Assembly: GCF_036588685.1 (NCBI RefSeq)
Contig: NC_086373.1
Coordinates: forward strand, 53,265,164 to 53,329,163
DNA: 64,000 bases
Direction: 5' to 3'
DNA from: Mytilus trossulus
Taxonomy: Eukaryota; Mollusca; Bivalvia; Mytilida; Mytilidae
The translations under genes and the position numbers were made by a program. Under the pieces are notes generated by a model that was not told where the DNA came from, did not search any database, and saw only the letters and a program-made list of their open reading frames with translations. Below, one piece after another: positions 11,601-21,194 of this stretch; position 1 is the stretch's first letter, and the number at the start of each line of letters is the position of its first letter.

Positions 11601-14600
11601 CACTTTGCTTGACTTGACACAATTTCTGTGTATGATGACAGAGTACACTAGTGGAATTGAATATCTATATGAGATAACCACACAAAACCAAATGCAATGT
11701 CATTGTAAGGTGACCAGATGTAAACAAGAGTCAACAATTGCATGGCGTAGGTATTTGACCACAGAAAACCACAATAAACCACAATAATATCTGATGAAAT
11801 AGAACAGAGGTTACAAATTGCAATGCCAGTGTAAGGTGACCTGAAGACACCAAAGTAAATATTTGTTTTAGGTCAAAAACAAAATTCAATATCTGTGAAT
11901 GATTACAAATGGTAACGCAGAAGAGTGACCAGAGTTAACAGAAGTCATTATTCAATGGTGTATTTGTCCAGAATTCACTGAGGTTAATAATGTGACCAGA
12001 GGTAGTAAAATTTAATATCTTTGTAAGGTGACCAAGGTTACTACTTTAAATATCTGTGAAAGGTGACAAGGATATAACCTAATTAGATTTATGCTTTGGA
12101 TGTAAGGTCACCATAGGTAACCATGATCAATACATTTTTACAGTGACAAGAGTTAACAAATGTCTAGATTTGTGCAAAATGGCCAGGTGTAACCAAAGTC
12201 AAAAAGGTGGTCAGAGGTAACTAAATTCAATATATGTGTATGGTGACCATATGTAACCAAAGTAATTATTAGGTCAAGAGCAATTACAAAATTTAATGTC
12301 TATGTATGATGACTAAAGGCTACATTTGCAATATCTGTGAAAGATGACCATAGGTAACCAAAACTTATATATGCATAGCACGAGTATGTGACCATAAATA
12401 ACCAAAGTAACTATCTGCTGTATGTGACCAAAGCGTAAATATTTCAATACCTGTGAAAGGTAAATATTTGTCTAAGGACACATATATATGCATGTGTAAG
12501 TAGACCAGAGGTTTCCAAACTTAATGTCTTGGTAATATGACCAGAGGTAACCCAAGACTATTTCTGCAGGTGTTTTGCGACCAGATTCAACGAAAGTTAA
12601 ATTTGTGTTAGCCAAAGGGTTCCACAGTGTTTCACATACATGTAGTTAACAATCTTATCATCACCACCAGTCATTTTAAGGCCTATTTGAATTTAAAGGT
12701 AACTATTTTGTATTGGTTACCTAAGCTACACATAAGACCCATAACATATCCGTTTCATCTTGACCTCTTCTAGAAGTTCTACAACTAATCTCATTTAATG
12801 TTATCTTCATATCAACTGCAGCTGCACAAACAATATTTCAACTATCAACTATATTTACAAAATACATATCAAGTAAATACATACCACCTTCATCTTCATT
12901 TTCTGTTGTCTTCTGCAAAAGAAGAGAAAAAATATTATGACCTAATTATGAAATCAATATACTTATCAGAAAAAATCTTACGACCATAAATTTGAAGTGA
13001 TTAAAAATATTTCGATAAACTAGTAACACATTTTTTATTGTAACATGCTCTTGGTGCAAGTACACAATGGTACCATTTCAAATTCTTTTTTTCAGATTTG
13101 GTTTTGGCTATGATGATCATGGAAAACAATGTTTATTCTGTTAATTGTTATAAGTGTATTGAATACAATATTATAGTAATCTATATCCATTTTCAAGTCA
13201 TGATGCATATCAAACCTGTTCTCTCTTTTGACTCTCTGATTGACTTTGACTTTCTACAATGGAATAAAAAAAAACGTGAAACAGTTGCTTGTAAAAGCTG
13301 ATATTTGGTTCAAGAGTTATAAATTCAAATCAACCAGAAAATTTAATGGTTTCAATTAAGTCATAACTGCCATTATATAAAAATCTTTCACAAATACATC
13401 AGTTCAAATTAAATACAAATCGATCACCAAATATTGGTACTACATAAAAAAAAATACCAGGAGCAGAGGCATACACATTCTGTCGCCATCATTACATTTT
13501 TCAACAACAAATCAAATGAATACATACCAACTTCAACACACTTATCTTCAGCTCTCTGCAAAATAAAAGATAAAGCATTATAACCTAATTATGAAATCAA
13601 ATCATCTATCAGAAACAATCGTCTAAGGATATATATGAACAGATCAAAAGATTTTGGTAAATAATCAGACATTACTCATTATAAAAACACTTTGACACTG
13701 GTTGCCATATGCATTCCAATTTGTTTTATTGTCATATGGTGATTACAATGATTTCTATTCTTGCTGAACCGCTGATGTATATCAAACCTGCTCTCCTATA
13801 TTTTCTGTCTGTGGCTTTCTATGATTATCTGAAAATGAAACGTAATAAACGCATTAAACAGTTTCGTGTTACTTTTGGAAGAATAATCAAGTCCTATAGC
13901 AATTCAATACAACCATAACGAAAAATAAAAGTAGTTATTAATCAAGCTAAAGTAGCCATTTAATAAAAATCGGTTACTAAATATTGATATTACAAACAGA
14001 AATACTGCAGGCATAAGCATAACAATATTGTCGTCATTTATATATATCTAAAACATATGAAATGAATACATACCAGCTGCATTTTCTTTTTCGTCAGCTT
14101 TCTTCAATAAAAAAGATAAAATAATTATGAACTCATGATGTAATCAAATCATCTAGTATAAACTATTTTATAAGGATAATTCTGTTATAAAATTCTGACA
14201 TTATTCATTGTAACATGTTTTGACACTTAATTTCACTTCAAATAATGTGTATGCTCAGACCTGCTTTGATTGCGATGATCATTGAAAATATAATTCATCG
14301 TAATGACTGTAATAGATATAATGAATTATATATAACAATATTCTCTATTTTTGATGAACCAATGGAGTATATCATACCTGTGCTCCTCTCTTTTGTCTCT
14401 TTGAAGGTATTTCCTTTCCTACAAAAGAATTAGAAAAAAGATCATATAACAGTCTCTTGTTAATTCTGATATTTGTTACAAGTCATTTTAATTCAATGCA
14501 GAAGAAATGTAACTGCATGTTTGTTTTATCATGACAAAGTAACAAGTTTCTAAACATATGTCACCAATTATCAAAAACGCAAAGAGATATAAGCTATGGT

Positions 14601-17600
14601 ATCATATCATTATTCTGTTATAATCCTTTATAGTATATATTGAACAACAAAACAAATGGATACATACCACCTTTTTCATTCTTTTTTTCAGCTTTCTGTA
14701 AAATAAAAGATAAACAATAATATGGAATTTTATGAAATTAGTTCGTTTTTCGTAAAATATCTGATGAGTATGAATATAACGTTACTAAGTACATTTGATA
14801 TACCAGAAAAACATTGTTTTGTTGAATGTAAAATGCTCTGTTTGCCAGCTCAATTTCAATTTTGCTGTCAGTTTTATTTTTTTTACTATGACGAACCTTG
14901 ATTATACTAATCTTTCAGTTAAGTGGTGAATGTAATGTTCTAATAATATATATTAGTATTCTTGCTGAATCTATGATTTATGTCAAACCTGTTCTCCTGT
15001 ATTTCCCTTCTGGGACTGTCCTTGATTACCTTAAAATATAAAAATAGAAGCATTAAACAGTTTTGTGTTACTATTGGAAGAGTAAACATGTCATAGTATT
15101 TCAATACAACCATAAAGAAAAATAATAGTAGTTATTAATCAAGCAAAAGTAGCCATTTAATGAAAATCGGTCCCTAAATGTTGATATCATAAAAAGAAAT
15201 ACTGCAGGAATAAGCATATATTTAACTATATTGTCGTCATTATTATATATCTCAAAACAAATCAAATGAATACATACCAGCTTCATTTTGTTCAGCCTTC
15301 TGCAATATAAAAGATATGATACAAAACTTTTAGGAATTTTTTGTCCTCAATGGTCTTCAACTTAGTATTTTATTTGTTCTTGAACATTGTTTTATTTGAG
15401 CGTCACTGATGAGTCTTTTGTAGACGAAACGCGCGTCTAGATAAATATAGAATTGCAGTCTTGGTATCTATGATGAGTTCATTTATGATTATAACCTCAT
15501 AAAATAAAATTACCTAGCAGAAACTATCTTATAATGATAATTCTGGAATAATATTGAAGCATGTTTTGAGACTGAATGCCACATTAAATTATGTGTATGC
15601 TCAACTCTGCTTTTGTTTACGATAATCATTGAAAATATCGTTCATCGTGTTAATTGTAATAAAAGTATGGAATTCTATATACATGTAACAATAGTATTTG
15701 TTCGTGCTGAAACAATAATGTATACCAAACCTTTACTCCTCTCTTTTGCCTCTTTGATGGTCTTTCCAATTCTACAAAAGAATAAAGAAAAAACATTAAC
15801 AGTTGCTCATGAATGCAGATATTTGGGAAATGTCCTTTTAATTCAATACAACCAGAAAATATTAAACTATATATACATGTTAATATACAATTAGGAAATG
15901 TGGTATGGTTCACAATGAGACAACTATCCACCAAAGTTAAAATTATAGGCATTCATAAGGCCTTCAACAAAGAGAAAAACTGATACCGGATTGTCGACTT
16001 TAAAAGGCCCGATATAAAAATATGAAACAATTCAATTTAGAGGATTATCGGCCTTATATAGAACAAAACAATTTACGAAAAACAAGCATGACAAACATAA
16101 AACAACGAGAACCGGTTGAAATTAACTGCATGCTTCTGACTGGAGACAGGCTAAAAAAAAAGTACCAGGTGACCAGCAGTTACAAAATGCAATGTCGTTG
16201 TTAAGTAAGCAGAGGTTATCGAGTACAATCGTTGTGTATGGTGACTAGAGGTACACGTGAAACCAAATTCAATATATGCGTACTAACTTATAATCCTGGT
16301 ACCTTTGATAACTATTTACACCACTGGGTCAATGCCACTTCTGGTGGACGTTTCGTCCCCGAGGGTATCACCAGCCCAGTAGTCGGCACTTCAGTGTTGA
16401 CATGAATATCAATTATATGGTCATTTTTATAAATGTCCTGTTACAAAACTTTGAATTTTTCGATAACTAAGGATTTTCTTATCCCAGGAATAGATTACCT
16501 TAGCCGTATTTGGCACAACTTTTTTGGAATTTTGGGTCTTCAATGCCCTTTAACTTTGTACTTGTTTGGCTTTATAACCATTTTGATCTGAGCGTCACTG
16601 ATGAGTCTTATGACCACGAAACGCGCGTCTAGTGTACTAAATTATAATCCTGGTACCTTTGATAACTAATTACGATATGAAAAGATACCAATTTCAATAT
16701 CAGTATATGTTGACCACAGATAACCAAATTCAAAATCAGTACTGTAACAATTTTATCACATGTGAAAGGTTGTCAGGGATATCCAAAAGAGGTATCCTGA
16801 AAGATGACATGTGTACACTTATATTAACTGATCCAAGTAAAAACAAGAGTGAATATATTACCAAACCAGACATAATGAAAAAAAATATTTGTAGGTTAAT
16901 GGTCAGGAGTAACAAATAGAATTCAATACCTACTGTTACTATGGGTATTCGAAGTTCATTATATTGAACGGTGACCACAGGAAGCCATGGTCTTCACAGT
17001 TCAGTGCCCTTGTGACGAGTGAAAAGAAAATATTCTATCTGATATAAGAAACATACAAATGTTTAACCTTAGTTTGACCATGATCTGAAACATATATTCA
17101 TTAATCTGTTTAAAGGTAATTACCTGTACTCCTTTGTTTGATATCAGTCAACATAATCCTACAAAAATTAATAAAACAAAAATCAATCTTAACTCGAGGT
17201 AAGGAGCTAGTCTATGATTTTCACATATGGGGGCATCTGGTTGGTATGCAAACGTTTGGGTAGACTTTTTTTATTCAAATGAACTCCATCCTACATCTGC
17301 CTCTGAGCTATCTTAAGATTTTCAATTACATGCACATGTAAGAAAATATAGAAAGTATTGGTAAAATATTCATTTCTTTAACCTGTTTTTGTATCTGGTT
17401 TTATTCTTTTGATTCTGTCATACAACAATAAATGAAAATTAGCCAGGTTCATGCATTTAAGAGTAAATGGTTTATTGAACAAGAGGCTCTCAAGAACCTG
17501 AATCGCTCACCTGTAATCGTTTTGCTTAAATCTTTCATCATTGATTATTTTTGCTTTTTTGCTTATATATCAATGAGTGGCTTAAAATGCAATTTAAATG

Positions 17601-19171
17601 TTCATTGGATTGCTTATATTTTCTTCAAAAGCAAATAAATGCATTTTACCCATACGTTCCATTTTAGCCATAGTGTCTGATGTTTCCTGACGTGCAAGGA
17701 AATAAAATACAAATGTTATACCCGATTCATTTGAGAAGATTTTTACCGTTAAAAACACATGTGTAAAATTGTCCTTAAATGGGCAATAACTCTCTAATGG
17801 GTCATTTGACAATTTTAGTCATATTAAACTTGTTTGTAGGTCTTACTTTGCTGAACATTTTTTTGCTATTTACAGTTTATCTTTATCTTCAATAATATTT
17901 AAGATAATAACCAAAATCTGCAAAATTTCCAATTAGTTCTTGACCTTTTCAACATTTTTTATCCGATATCAGATTTGCTCTAAATGCTTTAGTTTCTGAT
18001 ATGTAATCCAAACACTGCATTTGACCCCTATGTTCTATTTTTAGCCATGGTGGCCATGTTTGTCGATGGATCAAAACTTCGGATACAATTCATTAACTAG
18101 ATACCCAAAGAAACATTTAGTTAAGGTTTGAAGGTATTTGGCCCAGTAGTTTCAGATGAGAAGATTTTTGAAATAGTTTACGACGACAGACGACGACAGA
18201 CGACGACAGACGAACCCAAATACGACAGACGACGCCGACGACGACGATGACGACAGACGACGACCACGGACGACAAGTGATGGCATAAGCTCACATCGGG
18301 CCCAATCGGACCCCGGTGAGCTAAAAATGAAGCATTTCAAGTTAGATTCACTTGCATAAATATGGGTTACCAGCACAAACCTAATATGTGAAGCAACTAT
18401 ATAATAGATATCTATGAAGAGCGTAATGTAAATCACGTAAATAATCTGTTGTTTGTGTAGTAGTTGAACTTACAAATCATTCAAATCTTTCATTTACACG
18501 TGTTATAAGAAGCTAAATAGAGAGTACAATCATGTACTGTGTATTCGGAAATAACTGCGATGTTTTATCATTGCGAAAATGCGAAAAGGTTAAATTGTAA
18601 TCGCAATAATTCAAAATCCAATTTTAGATTTATTATTATGAATGAAGCGAGTTTTTCTCAGTATCATAAAAAATAGTCGCATTTCGGTCTAAAAATGACA
18701 AAATTGCAATAATAAATGTAGCAGCACACAATAATTTCTGAATTTATTACAATACTTTTGATTTATTCTATTTTTAGAACCACAATATTAACATGATTAA
18801 TGAAAAGAATAGCACTATTTTTAGAGGTTACCTGTACCAGGCTCCTTTCGGCGTAACAATTAACATTGTGAACAGTGGCGGATCCAGATGGGATGGTCAG
18901 GGGTTTGAACCCCCTTATTACGATCAATGATTATGCTTTTGAATGGGGACATATTGTTGGAATCCCCTTTATTCTGGGTTCGCCCCTAGTGCACATGTCA
19001 TATTATAACCTAGCTGATATATAACGACTAAAACCCGAATATCACGTTTAATAAAATCAAACTTGTGTATTACAATGCAGCATACAAAAAGTATGATTTA
19101 GCCATACAAGTTTACCTGACTTCGCTGTCTTCTCGTTTCGATCCCTCATTTTTTCTCTTTTTGTATTGCAT
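8501..19171 (-). CDS. Gene A: AP-2-like (TFAP2-like) domain protein, 16 coding exons
   Basis: Assembled from 16 exons with GT..AG borders and matching phases: 19171-19116, 17158-17124, 15771-15731, 15299-15278, 15029-14989, 14695-14668, 14418-14378, 14101-14074, 13828-13788, 13555-13528, 13253-13216, 12912-12885, 11070-10981, 10268-10120, 9657-9458, 8633-8501. Sum 999 nt, 332 residues plus TAA. Residues 1-142 are K/E/Q-rich with two SKRQKRG stretches (36-42, 80-86) that look like nuclear localisation signals. Residues about 178-331 resemble the AP-2 family DNA-binding and helix-span-helix dimerisation region: VPGRLSL (182-188), EVKRR, SPENL, a PPG...TEGEA..LA.DF block (231-262) and LTHGF..PA (311-319). 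AP-2 proteins bind GC-rich palindromes as dimers in the nucleus. This one is shorter than the usual 430-450 residues, lacks a recognisable PY/proline-rich activation domain and is shortened between the two core blocks. The exon structure is my reconstruction, not transcript data. Confidence 0.8.
9458..9657 (-). CDS. Gene A exon 15, AP-2 core
   Basis: Acceptor TTATTTCCAG, donor GTAAGC. 66 codons plus CG. Encodes ANIPPGIVIRR..IKTSISLFSGLTEGEAKDLADDF, aligning with the AP-2 LPAGRRK..NVTLL..LVEGEA..LA.DF block. Confidence 0.88.
10120..10268 (-). CDS. Gene A exon 14, AP-2 signature
   Basis: Acceptor TTCAAATTGTAG, donor AAAG|GTAACG. Encodes WPVMVPGRLSL and EEVKRRVGSPENL, the start of the AP-2 domain. 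Ends in phase 0 after QLLK, next to where vertebrate AP-2 genes, as I recall, also have an intron (after VLRR). Confidence 0.88.
10981..11070 (-). CDS. Gene A exon 13
   Basis: Acceptor ATAATTGCAG. Encodes SKLCYDSWEEEMLQLAKEAQ and QKLSPAERD. Two donors are possible: GTAAAA at 10980 (phase 1) and GTATTT at 10948 (phase 0). Only the first keeps frame with exon 14, so I chose it. Confidence 0.72.
11205..11378 (-). other. Exon-like open frame with one membrane segment, unassigned
   Basis: Within intron 12 of gene A. Preceded by an acceptor-like CATGTGCTTTCAG and ended by AATGTTT|GTAAGT. The open phase encodes a hydrophobic stretch (FVIVIAFIVILFALVILV) then THHNISGAPE. Its phase (2 in, 2 out) does not fit gene A, where the incoming phase is 1. 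Could be a chance frame, a decayed exon or an alternative transcript. Confidence 0.2.
11450..12560. repeat. GGTGACC-type minisatellite in gene A intron 12
   Basis: Diverged 35-45 bp units built on 'ggtgaccagaggtaac' and 'caatatctgtgtaagg', the same family as at 5940-6655 and 16160-16990. It occupies most of the intron between exons 12 and 13. Confidence 0.75.
12885..12912 (-). CDS. Gene A exon 12 (28-nt micro-exon, module 5b)
   Basis: Acceptor CTTCTTTTGCAG-like, donor GTATGTATT. Encodes KTTENEDEG plus the first base of the next codon. Same length, phase and flanks as exons 6, 8 and 10. Confidence 0.78.
13216..13253 (-). CDS. Gene A exon 11 (38-nt micro-exon, module 5a)
   Basis: Acceptor TTCCATTGTAG, donor GTTTGATATG. 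Encodes ESQSQSESQKREQ (phase 1 in, 0 out). One codon shorter than its 41-nt paralogues. Confidence 0.75.
13528..13555 (-). CDS. Gene A exon 10 (28-nt micro-exon, module 4b)
   Basis: Acceptor TTATTTTGCAG, donor GTATGTATT. Encodes RAEDKCVEV; the A-E core matches KAE/KAD of the sister exons. Confidence 0.78.
13788..13828 (-). CDS. Gene A exon 9 (41-nt micro-exon, module 4a)
   Basis: Acceptor TTTCATTTTCAG, donor GTTTGATATA. Encodes DNHRKPQTENIGEQ, closest to exon 5 (GNQGQSQKGNTGEQ). Confidence 0.78.
14074..14101 (-). CDS. Gene A exon 8 (28-nt micro-exon, module 3b)
   Basis: Acceptor TTTTTTATTGAAG, donor GTATGTATT. Encodes KADEKENAA. Confidence 0.78.
14378..14418 (-). CDS. Gene A exon 7 (41-nt micro-exon, module 3a)
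   Basis: Acceptor TTCTTTTGTAG, donor GTATGATATA. Encodes GKEIPSKRQKRGAQ with a basic SKRQKRG patch, closest to exon 3. Confidence 0.8.
14668..14695 (-). CDS. Gene A exon 6 (28-nt micro-exon, module 2b)
   Basis: Acceptor TTTATTTTACAG, donor GTATGTATC. Encodes KAEKKNEKG. Confidence 0.78.
14989..15029 (-). CDS. Gene A exon 5 (41-nt micro-exon, module 2a)
   Basis: Acceptor TTTATATTTTAAG, donor GTTTGACATA. Encodes GNQGQSQKGNTGEQ. Confidence 0.75.
15278..15299 (-). CDS. Gene A exon 4 (22-nt micro-exon, module 1b)
   Basis: Acceptor TTATATTGCAG, donor GTATGTATT. Encodes KAEQNEA. Two codons shorter than its 28-nt paralogues but in the same phase. Confidence 0.75.
15320..15490 (+). mobile_element. 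Hammerhead-bearing retrozyme-like repeat fragment
   Basis: Lies in intron 3 of gene A on the opposite strand. The phrases 'aggaattttttgtcctcaat', 'gagcgtcactgatgagtc' and 'cttggtatctatgatgag' match the better-preserved unit at 16278-16668. It explains why module 1 is longer than the other modules. Confidence 0.6.
15398..15440 (+). ncRNA. Hammerhead ribozyme motif
   Basis: Conserved core in order: CTGATGA (15406-15412), stem II GTCT/AGAC with a 5-nt loop, GAAA (15426-15429), a palindromic short stem III (ACGC/GCGT) and a GTC cleavage triplet. Stem I pairing is not clear from this copy. A loop-less stem III suggests it would act as a dimer, as known for minimal type I hammerheads in animal retroelements. 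Confidence 0.55.
15731..15771 (-). CDS. Gene A exon 3 (41-nt micro-exon, module 1a)
   Basis: Acceptor TTATTCTTTTGTAG, donor GTTTGGTATA. Encodes ELERPSKRQKRGVK, nearly the same basic patch as exon 7. Confidence 0.78.
16160..16277. repeat. GGTGACC-type minisatellite, left part
   Basis: Diverged units ('aggtgaccagcagttac', 'ggtgactagaggtacac') in intron 2 of gene A, interrupted at 16278 by the hammerhead element. Confidence 0.55.
16336..16385 (-). other. Structured motif with hammerhead-like strings on the minus strand
   Basis: On the minus strand: CTGGTGA, a CCC/GGG stem, ACGAAAC and GTC in hammerhead order. However CTGGTG/CACCAG and GGACG/CGTCC pair perfectly and favour a plain hairpin, and the core has G for A. 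Strong local structure is certain; ribozyme identity is not. Confidence 0.3.
16590..16632 (+). ncRNA. Hammerhead ribozyme motif, diverged
   Basis: CTGATGA (16598-16604), GAAA and ACGCGCGTC are kept, but stem II has two mismatches relative to the copy at 15398, so this one may be inactive. Confidence 0.45.
16669..16990. repeat. GGTGACC-type minisatellite, right part
   Basis: Continuation of the diverged minisatellite ('gttgaccacagataacc', 'ggtgaccacaggaagcc'). Confidence 0.5.
17124..17158 (-). CDS. Gene A exon 2 (35 nt)
   Basis: Acceptor TTAATTTTTGTAG, donor CAG|GTAATT. Only one frame is open: it completes R19 and encodes IMLTDIKQRST, ending in phase 1 as exon 3 needs. Confidence 0.72.
17479..18327 (-). 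mobile_element. F1 Helentron-like element
   Basis: Minus orientation, in intron 1 of gene A. 5' end at 18327 (AGCTCACCGGGGTCC), then 'catcacttg' and a long CGT/GTCGTCG tract (18180-18275); 3' end has AGGTGAGCGATTCAGG, a TTCTTGAGAGCC hairpin and CTTGTT. Serine-rich open frames here are shadows of the trinucleotide tract. Confidence 0.75.
18832..18866 (-). other. Possible alternative first exon of gene A
   Basis: ATG at 18866, 11 codons plus AG, then a strong donor (TACAG|GTAACC). It ends in phase 2, the phase exon 2 accepts. No acceptor precedes it, so it could only be a first exon. Chance alone would give the right phase one time in three. Confidence 0.2.
19116..19171 (-). CDS. Gene A exon 1 with start codon
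   Basis: ATG at 19171, 18 codons (MQYKKRKNEGSKREDSEV) plus AG, donor CAG|GTAAAC. There is no in-frame ATG between it and the upstream in-frame TAG. The TATA box just upstream supports the position. Confidence 0.75.
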
Positions 19172-19213
19172 GCTGAAGTTCAATAACTCATGAATGTTGG
19201 AATAACCCGCATG

Positions 19214-19222
19214 CTATTTATA
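19214..19222 (-). promoter_or_regulatory. TATA box of gene A
   Basis: TATAAATAG on the minus strand. With a usual 25-30 bp offset, transcription would start near 19187, leaving a 5' UTR of about 15-20 nt before the ATG. Confidence 0.6.
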
Positions 19223-19319
19223 GATCTCTAGTACGTATTCTCAAAGTCACCATCCGATGCAGATGCAGGATTTTTTAAAAGTTGGGAGCCGGATCCGACA
19301 TACTTAATACAATAACTAA

Positions 19320-20000
19320 AGAATAGAATAGAATATTTTTTTATTTCCCAAATTACAGGGTCCATAAAGGGCATAAAATCAGATACAATTGATTTACATA
19401 ATTGGTATATAAAATATAAAATATGTATCTCTTATCATTGAGAAAATATGTTGTTTTTTTTTTCTTTTTGCTTTTGTCTGTTTGTTTGTTTATTTTTGTA
19501 TTTGTATCTGTATTTTGTAAATGTCGGCTGGTATCATTTCTGTATAGGAATTTACACCAATAAAATTATTTGATTTGATTTGATTTGATTTGATAATTGG
19601 TAACAACAACAATAATAGTCACTTGAAAATATATATTTAGTATATTAGCATTGGTCAGAATCAGAGCCAAAAACCACATATATATTGTGAATAAAAGAAT
19701 AAAGTTACATTATATGCATTCATTCTCAAATCATTTACTTGACTTAGTGTCAATATGCATACCTGATCTCTTTAATTCAAAACAGTCACAAATATAACAG
19801 ACCAGTTTTTCCATAAGAGTTACATTTTCTTGAGTCAAGAGCCATAAAAATTTAGAAGATTTATTTAAATTTTTAAAATTATAACAATTGTCAGATACGT
19901 ATTGAAAAAAGTCTTCCCTTTGAGTATCATAAAGAGGACATTCTAACAAAAAAATGAAGCTCATCTTCAACTTTACTTTGAACAAAGACGCTCAGATCTT
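19320..20000 (-). mobile_element. LINE-type retrotransposon, 3' fragment
   Basis: Minus-strand frame 19985-19731 encodes FLLECPLYDTQREDFFQYV and a CYICDCFELKR tail, typical of the C-terminal end of LINE reverse transcriptase proteins. A 3' microsatellite tail (ATTCT)n lies at 19320-19340. A plus-strand insert with its own (TTGAT)n tail ends at about 19592 inside it. Confidence 0.6.
19566..19594 (+). repeat. (TTGAT)n retroelement tail
   Basis: Four copies of TTGAT directly after an AATAAA-like signal; looks like the 3' tail of a second, plus-strand retroelement. Confidence 0.6.
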
Positions 20001-20370
20001 TCTTTATATTTTTACTAAATATGCAGCAATGGAGACAGGGCCCCTGACCACCTCCCCATCTCCTAAAACCTCTCCAGAACATCAATTGCAATATACATAA
20101 TTTTTAAAGAAGATCTTCTGTTAAAAACTAGTGTTTCGGACCTATATATGTAATTAAAAGTACATTTTTGTTTGTTTTAAACAATTTTACAAATTCTAAA
20201 AAAAAAATCATCGAAACCAGTGTTATACGTTGACCAAACATAAGGTACAAAAAAATAAAGGTAATACATCTGTTAGTTTTGCAGTAATTGATTATTTTTG
20301 AAGTCTCATTTATATATAAATAAGAAATAGCCATAAGTAATTTGGGTTATATATGAAATAATTCATAAAT

Positions 20371-20462
20371 GAAATCGAATGCACAAACACATTTCAGTAA
20401 ATTATTGCGAGTTCCTGTGATGTGCCCAACATATCCTATCATTTTTTCCCTATGTCTGACTG
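20371..20462. repeat. 92-bp direct repeat, copy 1
   Basis: 'aaatcgaatgcacaaacaca' to 'ctatgtctgac', closely matched at 21294-21386, where the second copy leads straight into the 51-bp minisatellite. Confidence 0.8.
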
Positions 20463-20982
20463 TATTTTGTACAGACGATTCTCCAATTAGACAATGCTAT
20501 ATAAAACATAATGAAGAATTTTAAGATGTGCAAGGTATGAGTCATCATGCACATCACAATGACGTTGGTGTCCTGTATACCAGTATAGTATATTATATTG
20601 TTTGTATCTTTTTGTTGACGGTTTCAGGTGCAAGAATGGTCGATCATCTAGGTTGCCCTTGGAAAAACGCGTACACAATATTTTCCGAAAAGGAGTAAAG
20701 CAATTTTTAAAAACATTTTTTTTTTAAGTGTGGCAACATGTCAACATGTCATATTTGCTGTATTTGTATAAATTTTTAATAATCAAATCTAAGTGTGTAT
20801 TTATTTGCCCTTGTGAAAAACTAAATTTACCAATATCTGTCTAATAGACCACAATAAATAAAAATATAGCTTGACTATACATTAGACAGGTCTGTGCCGA
20901 TGATTTGCCATTAATTCTGTATATAGTGTACGGAAGTCATCGGGGTCGTTTGACCTCCAAAAAATAAGAAACATAAAATTAA

Positions 20983-21194
20983 TACTGTGGATTCATTGAT
21001 ATTCGTTGGATACCAATTTTCGGGGATTTCGTGGGTACAGGAGAACCACGAATTCAAATATTCAACGAATAACAAATTGTCTAAAGGAATGAGTGTAGAC
21101 TTTGCCAAAACCACGAAATTAAATATCAACGAATAAGTAAACTTTCCTCAAACCACAAAAATTGGTACCCACGAAAATAAATGAATCCACAGTA
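20983..21194. mobile_element. MITE with CTGTGGATT termini
   Basis: Palindromic 212-bp element. Termini CTGTGGATTCATT / AATGAATCCACAG are flanked by TA on both sides, as after a Tc1/mariner-type insertion; inner arms repeat 'ggtaccaattttcg' forms in opposite orientation. A second copy is at 37889-38102. Confidence 0.8.

Larger units (their letters stand above)
16278..16668 (+). mobile_element. Retrozyme-like element, 354-bp monomer plus partial second copy
   Basis: A 37-bp direct repeat (GYGTACTAA.TTATAATCC... to GATAACTA) starts at 16278 and again at 16632, exactly 354 bp apart. The second copy directly follows a hammerhead core ending in GTC. The unit therefore starts just after a predicted self-cleavage site and ends with the ribozyme, the arrangement expected if a circular or concatemeric hammerhead RNA was copied into DNA. 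No open reading frame. Confidence 0.65.

Noticed and set aside
18152..18436. Serine-rich 94-codon minus-strand protein
   Set aside because: Shadow of the trinucleotide tract in an F1 5' end.
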